Shown here one piece after another: positions 28,542 through 36,961 of a stretch of 64,000 nucleotides of DNA. The notes below the pieces were generated by a model. That model was not told the DNA's origin and ran no database searches. It worked only from the letters and a program-made list of their open reading frames with translations. The first letter of the stretch is position 1, and the number at the start of each line of letters is the position of its first letter. Source of the DNA: an uncultured Rikenellaceae bacterium (GTDB taxonomy: Bacteria; Bacteroidota; Bacteroidia; Bacteroidales; Rikenellaceae); NCBI GenBank assembly GCA_946486375.1, contig CAMLTW010000002.1, positions 124,001-188,000 of the forward strand, written 5' to 3'. The position numbers and the translations under genes were made by a program.

Positions 28542-29264
28542 ATGGACGATTTTCAAAAACCGAACGCTGCGCCTGCGGAGGCAGGGAGCGGAAAGCCGGA
28601 GCCGACGGACGAGGCGATCCGCCGCAAACTGGTCGCTTTGGGGCCTGCGGCGCTTTCCGACGCGGAACTGCTGAGCATCGTCGTTCGGGACGGGGGAAAA
28701 GGGCGGACGGCCTTTCGGCTGAGTGCGGATTTGCTGGAACATCACGGCCATAGCCTGATCCGGCTCGGAGGCGCGGAGCTTTCGAGTCTGCGGATGTTCG
28801 GCGGGATGGGGCTGGCACGGGCGGCGGTCGTGGCCGCCGCGATGGAACTGGGGAAACGGCGCAAGACCGAGGAAGCGATGGAAATCGAGCGGATCGACTC
28901 CAAAGAGGACGCCTTGCGGATATTCAAGCCCTTGATTGCGGAACTGCCTTACGAGGAATTCTGGGCCGTGTACCTGAGCGCTTCCAACCGGATTCTGGAC
29001 AGGATCAAAATCAGCCAGGGCGGGGTTTCCGGGACGGTGGTGGATAACCGGCTCATCATCAAGCGGGCGTTGGACCGGCTGGCTTCCTCGATCCTGTTGG
29101 TGCACAACCATCCTTCGGGCGATCCGACCCCGAACCGTACGGACAAGGCGCTGACGGATAAAATCCGGGAGTCTGCGGAATTGTTCGGCATCCGGTTGAC
29201 CGACCACCTGATCGTGACGGCCGGGGAGTGTTTCAGTTTTTGCGCGGCGGGATTGTTGCCGTGA
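28542..29264 (+). CDS. radC: RadC-family JAB1/MPN protein
   Basis: A 240-residue protein of the RadC (UPF0758) family. It has an N-terminal helix-hairpin-helix region (about 25-100) and a C-terminal MPN/JAMM metallopeptidase-like domain with HNHPSGD at 188-194 and the later Asp/His ligands. The original link to DNA repair was withdrawn for E. coli RadC, and the real role is unknown. It is the last gene of the acpP-fabF-rnc run and is followed by a terminator. Confidence 0.93.
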   Translation: MDDFQKPNAAPAEAGSGKPEPTDEAIRRKLVALGPAALSDAELLSIVVRDGGKGRTAFRLSADLLEHHGHSLIRLGGAELSSLRMFGGMGLARAAVVAAAMELGKRRKTEEAMEIERIDSKEDALRIFKPLIAELPYEEFWAVYLSASNRILDRIKISQGGVSGTVVDNRLIIKRALDRLASSILLVHNHPSGDPTPNRTDKALTDKIRESAELFGIRLTDHLIVTAGECFSFCAAGLLP

Positions 29265-29328
29265 TCCTGCGGGTGCGGCTTGTCCGGTTAGGGCCGGTCG
29301 GAGAACGCTCGTCTGAAAAGAAAAAACG

Positions 29329-29350
29329 CCCGGAAAATTCCGGGTATTTT
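29329..29350 (+). terminator. Terminator after radC
   Basis: A 7-bp stem CCCGGAA/TTCCGGG (29329-29335 with 29338-29344) followed by TATTTTT, 64 nt after radC. The A-run on the left also allows use by the convergent helical-repeat gene. Confidence 0.7.
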
Positions 29351-29397
29351 TGTTTGCGCTTCCGTCCGGGGACTTCTCCGGATCGAAGAATCCGGAG

Positions 29398-30198
29398 TTA
29401 CCGGTTTTTCAGAGCCGTGATGAAATCGCCGAAGTCTCCCTGCCAAAGATGTTCCGTGCGCAGCCAAAGCAACAGCGCCCGCGCTTCTTTCGAGGGACGT
29501 TCGCTGTCGATGTCGGACAGGTAGGCTTCCGTGATTTCATGGGAACCGGAAGTGAACTCGCGGTATACGGCCGCCCACTCTTTTTCAAAAGATTTCATCC
29601 GTTCCGGTTCGAGCTCGCCCGTAAAGCGGAACGAAGCCCACAGTTCTGCCAAAGCCGTTCCGGCCTCCTTCCCGTTCATATCCGGTGCGATCGTCCGGAA
29701 AGAGTCGGGCTCGTCCAGCGCTACGTAACAATAGGCCAGGGTTTGCAAGGCACCCAGATGATCCTCTTCGTCCAGTTCGAGCAGCGTTTCCAGCATGGCG
29801 GCGGCCATTTCGAAATCTCCCGCCAGAAAGTGGTCGATGGCGGAAGCCTCCAGCAGCAACAGCGCCTGTTGGTTGTCCCGGTATTCCCAATCGAAGGCCG
29901 GAGTTTCCTCTTCGTCTTCTTCCGGCAACAGTTTCATCAATTGTTGACATGCCTTGTAACGGATATCGCAGGCGGTCAGGCAGTCTCCGTTTTCGGCATG
30001 GATATCCGCCAGCATGCGGGCGGCTTCGAAATGATACGGATAGCGTTTCAGAATTTCCTGCAAACGTGCGATCGCTTCATCCGTCGGTATCGATCGTTCC
30101 GCTATCTTTTTCAGAATGCGGACGAAAGAGCGGCAAAACTCCGGATGCACGATCCGGAAACTATTGTCCGGCTGTGGCTCGAAGCTGGGTTTTGGCAT
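29398..30198 (-). CDS. Helical-repeat (TPR-like) protein
   Basis: A 266-residue cytoplasmic-looking acidic protein, without signal peptide or membrane segment. Helix pairs resembling tetratricopeptide repeats can be seen, such as EAIARLQEILKRYPYHFEAA and MAAAMLETLLELDEEDHLGA followed by QTLAYCYVALDEP. I do not recognise a named family. Its first 38 bp overlap the end of cstA in another frame, so it is probably translated from the cstA message; a role linked to CstA is only suggested by this arrangement. Confidence 0.7.
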   Translation of the reverse strand: MPKPSFEPQPDNSFRIVHPEFCRSFVRILKKIAERSIPTDEAIARLQEILKRYPYHFEAARMLADIHAENGDCLTACDIRYKACQQLMKLLPEEDEEETPAFDWEYRDNQQALLLLEASAIDHFLAGDFEMAAAMLETLLELDEEDHLGALQTLAYCYVALDEPDSFRTIAPDMNGKEAGTALAELWASFRFTGELEPERMKSFEKEWAAVYREFTSGSHEITEAYLSDIDSERPSKEARALLLWLRTEHLWQGDFGDFITALKNR

Positions 30199-31624
30199 CG
30201 TCGGTGTATTTTTTGATCAGGACGGTCAGGTATCCGGTAACGGCCAGCGTGACCGCTCCTCCCGCCGTCACGCCCGCGTGATAGGGGATTCCCAGTTTGC
30301 CGAGCATCTGTCCCGAGGTGAAAACGTAGGTGAAGACGATCATGGTCATCAGCACGGCCGGGAAAAAGGCGATGTAAAAGTTTTTCCCTTTGGAGGCCAG
30401 GTAAACGGTGACCGCCCACAAAGCCGCCGCTGCCAGCGTTTGATTCGCCCAGGCGAAATATCGCCAGATGACGTCGAAATTGATCAGGGTGATGCCGAAA
30501 CCGACTACGAAAAGCGGAATGCTGATCCAAAGGCGTTTGCGGATGCTCCGTTGTTCCACCGCCATGAAATCCGCCACGATGAGGCGGGCGCTCCGGAAAG
30601 CGGTGTCCCCGCTGGTGATGGGGGCGAAAACCACGCCGAGCAGGGCCAGGATGGCTCCGAATTTTCCCAGCGTGGTGTTGGAAATGACATCCACGGCCCA
30701 TCCGGCATTGTTGCCGTGCTGAGCGAGTTGTCCGTTGAGCGCTTCCACCCCTCCGAAGAAGGCCATTCCCGCGGCAGCCCAAATCAGGGCCACGATGCTT
30801 TCGACGATCATGGCGCCGAAGAATACGGGACGTCCCTGCATTTCATTGGTCACGCACCGGGCCATCAGCGGGGATTGGGTGGCATGGAATCCGGAGACGG
30901 CTCCGCAGGCCACGGTGATGAACAGGGTCGGAAAAAGTGGGAACGTTTCCGGATCGGTTTTCATGTTCCGGAAGGTTCCGGCGGTCAGTTCCGGAATCGT
31001 GTAATCGCCGAACAGGATGGCGGCGAAAATGCCCGCGGCCATGAACAGCAGGGCGAATCCGAAAACGGGATAGACGCGCCCGATGATTTTGTCGATGGGG
31101 AGCAGGGTGGCCAGAATATAGTAGATCAGGATGATGTACACCCAGACATCGATGTTCAGTCCCGTCATCCCCGCCAGGATTTCCGCCGGCCCTTTCATGA
31201 AGACCGCTCCCACCAGCACCATCAGCAGCACGGTGAAGATGCGCAGGAACTGTTTGAAGTTTTTGCCCAGATAGATGCCTACGATTTCCGGGAAACTCAG
31301 CCCCTGGTGGGCGATGGACATCATGCCCGAAGCGTAATCCTGTACGGCGCCGATGAATATGCCTCCGAAAGTGATCCACAGGAAGACCACCGGCCCGAAC
31401 GTGGCCCCCAGGATCGCTCCGAAGATGGGCCCCAGGCCGGCGATGTTCAGGAACTGGATCAGGAAGGTTTTCCAGGCGGGCATCGGGATATAATCGACCC
31501 CGTCGAACCGGGTTGCGGAAGGCACCGGGCGGTTCCTGTCCGCCCCGAAAAGTCGCTGGATGTATTTGGCATACGTGAAATAGGCCGTTACCAGCAGCGC
31601 GAGACAAAGCCAGAATGTAACCAT
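30161..31624 (-). CDS. cstA: CstA-family carbon-starvation peptide/pyruvate transporter
   Basis: Integral membrane protein of 487 residues with about 13 hydrophobic segments. The CstA family takes up peptides or pyruvate during carbon limitation. Family signatures are FLIQFLNIAGLGPIFGAILG, IGAVQDYASGMMSIAHQG, SGFHATQSPLMARC and PITSGDTAFRSARL. It is shorter than the ~700-residue E. coli CstA, as is usual for the compact Bacteroidetes form. The helical-repeat gene overlaps its 3' end. A TATCTTTG -7 element lies upstream. Confidence 0.92.
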   Translation of the reverse strand: MVTFWLCLALLVTAYFTYAKYIQRLFGADRNRPVPSATRFDGVDYIPMPAWKTFLIQFLNIAGLGPIFGAILGATFGPVVFLWITFGGIFIGAVQDYASGMMSIAHQGLSFPEIVGIYLGKNFKQFLRIFTVLLMVLVGAVFMKGPAEILAGMTGLNIDVWVYIILIYYILATLLPIDKIIGRVYPVFGFALLFMAAGIFAAILFGDYTIPELTAGTFRNMKTDPETFPLFPTLFITVACGAVSGFHATQSPLMARCVTNEMQGRPVFFGAMIVESIVALIWAAAGMAFFGGVEALNGQLAQHGNNAGWAVDVISNTTLGKFGAILALLGVVFAPITSGDTAFRSARLIVADFMAVEQRSIRKRLWISIPLFVVGFGITLINFDVIWRYFAWANQTLAAAALWAVTVYLASKGKNFYIAFFPAVLMTMIVFTYVFTSGQMLGKLGIPYHAGVTAGGAVTLAVTGYLTVLIKKYTDDAKTQLRATAGQ

Positions 31625-31653
31625 AGCACTGAATGATATCGCTTAAGAACTCA

Positions 31654-31661
31654 CAAAGATA
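31654..31661 (-). promoter_or_regulatory. -7 element upstream of cstA
   Basis: Minus strand reads TATCTTTG (TAnnTTTG), 30 nt before the cstA start. No clear -33 element at 19-22 nt spacing. Confidence 0.35.
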
Positions 31662-31827
31662 GGTTTTATTCCGTAAAAGCGGTTTCGGAATTTCCGCTTT
31701 TGTCGCTGTTCGCATGGAGCCGACTTTTACCGGAAAGCCTGTACGACGGTTCCGGGCCGTTTCGTATTCCGGCTTCGCCCCATACTATCGGGGTAACGCC
31801 GTAATTTTTCAGGAGCGGGTTTCCGGA

Positions 31828-33117
31828 TCAGGAATTTTTATGCGTCATGATGTCCAGTACGAGGCGGTCGGTTTCCTGCATGCCCTGCGATCCGATCCGG
31901 GTCAGGTTCCGGATGCAGCGATCCACGTCTTCGTCGATGATTCCTTCCACGGAGCTGACGCACTTTTGTTCCATGGCCAGCATGGCCGACAGGACGGCCG
32001 TAGAGACGCCGCTGGCGAGTTTGAGCGCACAGCTGGGCTTGGCTCCGTCGCAGATCATTCCCGTCAGGTTGGCGATCATGTTTTTCACTGCGAACGAGAT
32101 TTCCCGGTAGCCGCCCCTCATCAGGTAGGTGATGCCGCAGCTGGAACCCGTGGCCGCCACCACGCATCCGCACAAGGCGGAGAGGCGACCGAGGCTTTGC
32201 TTGATGTAAATGACGGTCAGGTGGCTCATCGTCAGGGCGCGGATCAGTTCCTCCTCCGTCTTTTGGCATTCTTCGGCATAGATCGTCACCGGCAGCGTGG
32301 CGGCTATGCCCTGGTTTCCGCTGCCGGAATTGCTCATGACGGGGATGAGAGCACCGGCCATGCGGGCGTCGCAGGCTGCCGAGGTGTAGGAAAGAATCCG
32401 GGCGAAAATGTTGTCTCCGAGGATGTCGTTTTCGAGGCGGCTGCGAAGCGTGCGCCCCAGCTCATGCCCGTAGTGTCCTTCGAAGGAGCGTTCCGCTGCG
32501 GCCTTGTTGATCCGGCTCGTTTCCAGAATGAAGCGAATTTCTTCCAGCGGAGCGGTGGTGGCGAACTCATAAACCCGGTGCAGGGACAGCGCGGGCGCTC
32601 CGCTCGTTTCTTCTTCCGTCGTTTGCGTTCTTTTGTCGAACAGCACCTGTTCGTTGCGGGACAGGTAAACGAAGCGGGTGTGCGTACCCGCTATCACGGC
32701 CCGGGCGGAATCGTTTCCGTTTTTGCAGACCGTTTCCACGTAAAGTTTGTCTACCGGTTCTTCCTTCAGTTCGATGCGGATGCATCCGCTTCCGACCATG
32801 TCGCGCGCTCTTTCCACCGCCTGCGGCGTGATGTCGCGCAGCACTTCCAGTCCGTATTCCGCACGCCCTGCCAATGCTCCCAGTGCGACGGCTATCGGCA
32901 GTCCGGTCATGCCGGTTCCCGGAATCCCCACCCCCATGGCGTTTTTCAGCATGTTGGCGCTCAGGAAGACCGAGATTTCGGTCGGAGTTTTACCCAGTGT
33001 TTCGGCTGCTTTGGCCACGGCCAGTGCGACGGCCGCCGGTTCGGTGCATCCGATGGCGGGAACGACTTCCCGTTGGATCAGTTCGATAATGGCGCTTCTT
33101 TCCGATGCTGCGATCAT
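31828..33117 (-). CDS. L-cysteine desulfidase / serine-dehydratase-alpha family protein
   Basis: A 429-residue protein of the UPF0597/CyuA family, oxygen-sensitive Fe-S enzymes that break L-cysteine into pyruvate, ammonia and sulfide. It opens with AIGCTEPAAVALAVAKAAE and has cysteine-containing family blocks SNSGSGNQGIAATLPV, LSALCGCVVAATGSSCGITY and GMICDGAKPSCALKLASG, whose Cys residues are the likely cluster ligands. Family assignment is good; the precise substrate (cysteine or serine) is inferred. Stands alone between cstA and fbp. Confidence 0.87.
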   Translation of the reverse strand: MIAASERSAIIELIQREVVPAIGCTEPAAVALAVAKAAETLGKTPTEISVFLSANMLKNAMGVGIPGTGMTGLPIAVALGALAGRAEYGLEVLRDITPQAVERARDMVGSGCIRIELKEEPVDKLYVETVCKNGNDSARAVIAGTHTRFVYLSRNEQVLFDKRTQTTEEETSGAPALSLHRVYEFATTAPLEEIRFILETSRINKAAAERSFEGHYGHELGRTLRSRLENDILGDNIFARILSYTSAACDARMAGALIPVMSNSGSGNQGIAATLPVTIYAEECQKTEEELIRALTMSHLTVIYIKQSLGRLSALCGCVVAATGSSCGITYLMRGGYREISFAVKNMIANLTGMICDGAKPSCALKLASGVSTAVLSAMLAMEQKCVSSVEGIIDEDVDRCIRNLTRIGSQGMQETDRLVLDIMTHKNS

Positions 33118-33163
33118 GACGGCTTTTTTTACAAAATAACGGAAAGTTTCGGAGAGTTTTTAA

Positions 33164-33171
33164 CAAAAATA
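33164..33171 (-). promoter_or_regulatory. -7 element upstream of the desulfidase gene
   Basis: Minus strand reads TATTTTTG, matching TAnnTTTG, 47 nt before the start codon. The -33 element is not evident. Confidence 0.3.
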
Positions 33172-33327
33172 CGTGGCCTGTGAAATTATTTGCGTGATGG
33201 CAGGCCAAAACCGCATTCGTCCCCGATTGCACCGGCATGTACATTAAAAATACCGCTATCTTCCTTTTTCATCGCCCTGTACGGACAGCGTGTTCCGCTG
33301 AGCTTCCGACCGAAAGATGGACTGCGT

Positions 33328-35313
33328 TCAGGAACGTTCCTTGATCGAACCGCTCCGGTAGGCTGCGAGCAATTTTTTCAGGTCGGCGATCTGTTCCGTC
33401 AGTTCCCTGCCGATGTCGGTGTCGCGTACCAGCATCCGGCGAGAGCTGAATTCCAGTACGAAAAGCGTGGAAAGGATGTCTTTTCCTTCCTTGACCGCTA
33501 CATCTGCCGACTCGAAAGGCTCGTGCTGTACGAGCTGAAGCCCGTGCGAATTGTAAATCAGGGTGTAACCCGCGATTCCGGTTTCGGGCTGGTAGGCCTT
33601 GGAAAATCCCCCGTCGATGACGAGCAGTTTCCCGCCCGCTTTCATCGGTTTTTCTCCCCGGGTCGTTTTGACGGGGACGTGTCCGTTGATGATGTGCGAA
33701 TGTTCGTTTTCCAGACCGAATTCCTTCAGGATGTTTCGGCACGTCTGCTCGTCGTCCCGGAACGTATAATAATGACCTTTGACTTCCTTGTGCAGCGATT
33801 TGTCCTGGACGAAATACCGTTCGAAAGTGGCCGCCTTGTCCTTGTCGAACGAAGGGGAATCGGGGCCGCACCACAAATACCAGAGCAGATCGACGGCGTA
33901 TCGTTTTTCTTCGTCGTTTTCCTGTCCCAAATAGGCGATCCGGGCCAGTTGGTCGATTCTGTCCAGCAGTTTTTTCCCGGCGTATTCCTTTCCCCGTATC
34001 CGGACGCTGCGGAATGTACCGTCGGCATTCAATGGGATGGAGGCATGGTAGAGCAGGTTGGAGTTCCGGACGAGGTACAGGCTGCCGTGCGCATACATGC
34101 ACCGCATGTGTTTCTTGAGTTTTTCGCTGTTTACGAAAGAGTGTTTCAGCTTGCGCACCAGTTCCGCTTCTTCTTCGGTCAACCGGTAGGGATGGGCCGG
34201 ATCGAGGGTCGGAAACCGGCTGTCCTGCAGGGGGTATTCTTTTCCGTCCAGACGAAGCACGCCCTTTTCCGGATCGACTCTTTCCAGCAGTTTGCGGTCG
34301 CTCATGCCGAATTCGGGGTTCCGATCGATGACGGCGGCTTCCAGCTTGAACTGAATGACGGTGATCGCCTTGTGCATGCGGGCCATCAGGCGGAGCGTCT
34401 TCTCGCTGTGCGCGCTGTCTGCGCCCGTTTTGGGCAGGAAGGTCGTGCACGGGTCTTCCCCGTATTTTTCCATGGCGAAGGTAGCCAGCGGAAGCAGGTT
34501 GATCCCGTAACCGTCTTCGAGCGTGGACAGGTTGCCGTAGCGCAGGGCGATCCGGATCACGTTGGCCATGCTGCTTTCGTTGCCGGCTGCGGCCCCCATC
34601 CACAGGATGTCGTGATTGCCCCACTGGATGTCGAAATTGTGGTAGTCGCACAGCGTATCCATGATGATGTGCGCTCCCGGCCCCCGGTCGTAAATGTCCC
34701 CCACGATGTGGAGGGTGTCGATGGTAAGCCGCTGGATGAGGTTGCAGAGGGCTATGATGAAGTGATCGCCCCGTCCCGTGGAGACGATCGTGTTGATGAT
34801 GACGTTAAAATAATCCTGCTTGTCCGGTTCGGTCTGCGATTCGTGCAGCAGTTCCTGAATGATGTAGGAATATTCCGGGGGAAGCGCCTTCCTGACTTTA
34901 GATCGGGTGTATTTGGAGGAAACCGTCCGACATACTGCGATAAGCTGGTGCAGGGTGATCCGGTACCAATCGTCGATTTCCGGTTCCGAAAGTTTGACGA
35001 GAGCCAGTTTTTCCGCCGGATAATAAATCAGCGTGCAAAGTTCCCGTTTTTCCGTTTCCCGCAGGGTACGGCCGAAAAGGTCTTCCACCTTTCGCCGTAC
35101 CACCCCGGACGCGTTCTTCAGCACGTGCTGAAACGCTTCGTACTCCCCGTGCAGGTCGGTCAGAAAATGTTCCGTCCCTTTGGGCAGATTCAGGATGGCT
35201 TCGAGGTTGATGATCTCGGTACTGGCGTCCGAAACGGTCGGAAAGCTCCGGGAAAGAAGCTGCAGGTATTTCAGTTCTTCCGGGGATGAGGTCGTAAGTT
35301 CCTGTTTTTCCAT
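33328..35313 (-). CDS. fbp: Class III fructose-1,6-bisphosphatase
   Basis: Gluconeogenic phosphatase of the calcineurin-like (Firmicutes YydE/Fbp) type, unrelated to the E. coli enzyme. The protein is 661 residues from MEKQELTTSS, close to the ~670 of Bacillus Fbp. Metallophosphatase motifs are LTDLHGEYEAFQHVLKN, HIVGDIYDRGPG, WGNHDILWMGAAAGNESSM and, near the C-terminus, IINGHVPVK. The frame is open another 56 codons above the chosen start, but that stretch has no family similarity. It diverges from the surface-glycan locus. Confidence 0.94.
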   Translation of the reverse strand: MEKQELTTSSPEELKYLQLLSRSFPTVSDASTEIINLEAILNLPKGTEHFLTDLHGEYEAFQHVLKNASGVVRRKVEDLFGRTLRETEKRELCTLIYYPAEKLALVKLSEPEIDDWYRITLHQLIAVCRTVSSKYTRSKVRKALPPEYSYIIQELLHESQTEPDKQDYFNVIINTIVSTGRGDHFIIALCNLIQRLTIDTLHIVGDIYDRGPGAHIIMDTLCDYHNFDIQWGNHDILWMGAAAGNESSMANVIRIALRYGNLSTLEDGYGINLLPLATFAMEKYGEDPCTTFLPKTGADSAHSEKTLRLMARMHKAITVIQFKLEAAVIDRNPEFGMSDRKLLERVDPEKGVLRLDGKEYPLQDSRFPTLDPAHPYRLTEEEAELVRKLKHSFVNSEKLKKHMRCMYAHGSLYLVRNSNLLYHASIPLNADGTFRSVRIRGKEYAGKKLLDRIDQLARIAYLGQENDEEKRYAVDLLWYLWCGPDSPSFDKDKAATFERYFVQDKSLHKEVKGHYYTFRDDEQTCRNILKEFGLENEHSHIINGHVPVKTTRGEKPMKAGGKLLVIDGGFSKAYQPETGIAGYTLIYNSHGLQLVQHEPFESADVAVKEGKDILSTLFVLEFSSRRMLVRDTDIGRELTEQIADLKKLLAAYRSGSIKERS

Positions 35314-35601
35314 AGAATCGAAAACGCAACAGGCGTTTTGTCCGTTCAAAATTAAGACTTTTGCCGGAAACTGCAAGGATGTGGCGGAGAAGGAAAGGTA
35401 GGCGTGCGGATCGGATGCAGCTGGCCGGTGGGAACGAAGACCGAAAGCGGACGGTTTCGTTTCCGTCCGGACAAGAACCATGGTTTCAGAAGCTTTTTAT
35501 ATCTTCAAAAAAACGCGGTTCGGAAACCGGGTGCATGCATCGGGGGCCTTTTCCGCTTTTCAGGTTGTTTTCCACTTAAAAATGGCGTTCCTGATGAGAA
35601 G

Positions 35602-35617
35602 TTATCATATATGATAA
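35602..35617. promoter_or_regulatory. 16-bp perfect palindrome upstream of the upxY promoter
   Basis: TTATCATATATGATAA is a perfect inverted repeat ending 6 bp before a -33-like TTTG. Its position suits an operator or activator site for a dimeric regulator. I found no second copy flanking the promoter, so it is not evidence for an invertible promoter. Confidence 0.5.
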
Positions 35618-35623
35618 GTAAAA

Positions 35624-35655
35624 TTTGGTTATGTACTGATTTTTTTGGAATTTTG
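35624..35655 (+). promoter_or_regulatory. Probable promoter of the surface-polysaccharide operon
   Basis: A -33 TTTG (35624-35627), exactly 20 nt, then GAATTTTG (35648-35655), one mismatch from the TAnnTTTG -7 consensus. Transcription would start near 35662 and give a leader of about 80 nt before upxY, where UpxY proteins are known to act. Confidence 0.45.
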
Positions 35656-35741
35656 TGATCGCTCCAGGATGCGGATTTGGTTTGCGCAGGGAGGGGATTT
35701 TTGGATGCGGGTGAGGATAAACGATTGAACGATATGTGATT

Positions 35742-36263
35742 ATGGATAAAGCGCCGACACGGAAGGACGTGCACAGAGAGGGTTGTTCGATGTGTTGGTA
35801 CGTGCTTTACACCACTCCCCGGGCGGAAAAGCGGGTGGAAGAGCGATTGAAAAGGGAAGGAATCGAATGCTGGCTTCCGCTCGTGAAAACCGCACGAAGA
35901 TGGAGCGACCGGGTGAAAATTGTGGAAGTTCCGCTTTTCAATTCATATGTCTTCGTTCGTTGCCGGGCTGTCGAATTGCGGGGAATGCTTGGAATCGTAG
36001 GGGTGGTTCGAACGGTATATTACGACGGAGTGCCTGCCGTGGTACGGGATGAGGAGATCGGGGAAATCCGAAAATTGGTCGAAGAGGCGGATACGTGTAC
36101 CATCGAAAGCGGGGATGTGGTGGAGGTGGTTTGCGGAAGCCTGAAAATGGTTTCCGGAAAGGTGATGCGGGTGAAGAAGCGTTATCTCGTGCTTTACCTC
36201 GAGCAGTTGGGGGCTACGGTGTGCGTCCGTCCCGATACGGTGAAGAAAATAAAGGAGTCGTAG
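35742..36263 (+). CDS. UpxY-type NusG-family antiterminator
   Basis: Locus-specific NusG paralogue that, in Bacteroides capsule loci, keeps RNA polymerase from stopping in the operon leader. The 173-residue protein has an NGN domain (CWYVLYTTPRAEKRVEERLK; EVPLFNSYVFVRC; VVRTVYYDG) and a C-terminal KOW-like segment (IESGDVVEVVCG to VRPDTVKKIK). An ATG at 35790 would begin directly before the NGN domain and is a possible alternative start. It is the first gene of the locus; no UpxZ-like partner follows, unlike in B. fragilis. Confidence 0.85.
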   Translation: MDKAPTRKDVHREGCSMCWYVLYTTPRAEKRVEERLKREGIECWLPLVKTARRWSDRVKIVEVPLFNSYVFVRCRAVELRGMLGIVGVVRTVYYDGVPAVVRDEEIGEIRKLVEEADTCTIESGDVVEVVCGSLKMVSGKVMRVKKRYLVLYLEQLGATVCVRPDTVKKIKES

Positions 36264-36323
36264 CAGTTACGACGGTAGGATAAAACCGGAATTTGCCCCG
36301 GAAAGTTAACTTTATGAAAATCA

Positions 36324-36357
36324 GTTCGTTACGCAGAATCGACTGTGAGTGACGAAC
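36324..36357 (+). other. Imperfect stem-loop between upxY and the first cupin gene
   Basis: GTTCGTTAC (36324-36332) pairs with GTGACGAAC (36349-36357) with one G-T pair, extended by CAG/CTG across a small bulge, around an AT-rich loop. It is not followed by a T-run, so it is unlikely to be a plain terminator; it could be an attenuator or processing site. Confidence 0.35.
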
Positions 36358-36508
36358 CTTTGGTGTGGAATGACGGTTCCTTTTCGTCCGTTGTTCCATC
36401 TTCTGAAAAACCATTTTTAAACACTTCGTGGATTTCGGTAGCAAACGTTAGCTGCCGGAACATTTTCTTTTGCGGTTTGCATCCGCTGTTTTCAATCGGA
36501 ATTGCGAT

Positions 36509-36916
36509 ATGGATTTAGATTCGGTTCGGCTCATCGAGCTTCCCAAGATCCTGGATCGACGGGGAAACCTTTCTTTCATCGAAGGGAACAGGCATATTCC
36601 GTTCCCCATCCGGCGTACGTACTGGATTTACGATGTTCCCGGCGGAGAAGTCCGGGGAGGACATGCCTACCGGGAAAACGAGGAATTCATCGTGGCCCTG
36701 AGCGGCAGTTTCGACGTCGTGCTTTACGACGGTACCGGCGAAGCCCGGTATTCCCTGAACCGTTCCTATTACGGGCTTTACGTGCCGAAAATGATCTGGC
36801 GGTCGATGGAGAACTTTTCGACCAACTCGCTGGCGATGGTGCTCGCCTCCACCGTTTATTCGGCGGAAGACTATATCCGGGAGGTGGAAGAATTCAGGCG
36901 GATGCAGGGAAGATGA
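36509..36916 (+). CDS. FdtA/QdtA-like cupin, first of three, active site altered
   Basis: A 135-residue single-cupin protein of the WxcM-like/FdtA family. FdtA and QdtA isomerise dTDP-4-keto-6-deoxyglucose to the 3-keto sugar. The core phrase IYDVPGGEVRGGHAYRE carries His52 but has Tyr54 where the other two copies, and the family, have the second His (HAH). It also lacks the DDG triplet (LYDG here) and the conserved IPPGIW (VPKMIW here). It may therefore be inactive, use another substrate, or bind sugar without turnover. The ATG at 36509 gives a start that aligns with its relatives. The next cupin begins 45 nt downstream. Confidence 0.78.
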   Translation: MDLDSVRLIELPKILDRRGNLSFIEGNRHIPFPIRRTYWIYDVPGGEVRGGHAYRENEEFIVALSGSFDVVLYDGTGEARYSLNRSYYGLYVPKMIWRSMENFSTNSLAMVLASTVYSAEDYIREVEEFRRMQGR

Positions 36917-36961
36917 TAAGATTCGGTGCACCTGAACATCATGTACAATGATATGGTTAGG

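Larger units (their letters stand above)
35314..35741. other. Regulatory region between fbp and the polysaccharide locus
   Basis: 428 bp without a supportable gene. The left half is the presumed fbp leader. The right half is A/T rich and holds a 16-bp palindrome, a probable promoter and an ~80-nt untranslated leader in front of upxY (each listed separately). Confidence 0.55.

Noticed and set aside
35602..35617. Palindrome as one arm of an invertible promoter
   Set aside because: A phase-invertible promoter needs two inverted copies flanking it; I found only this single self-complementary site.
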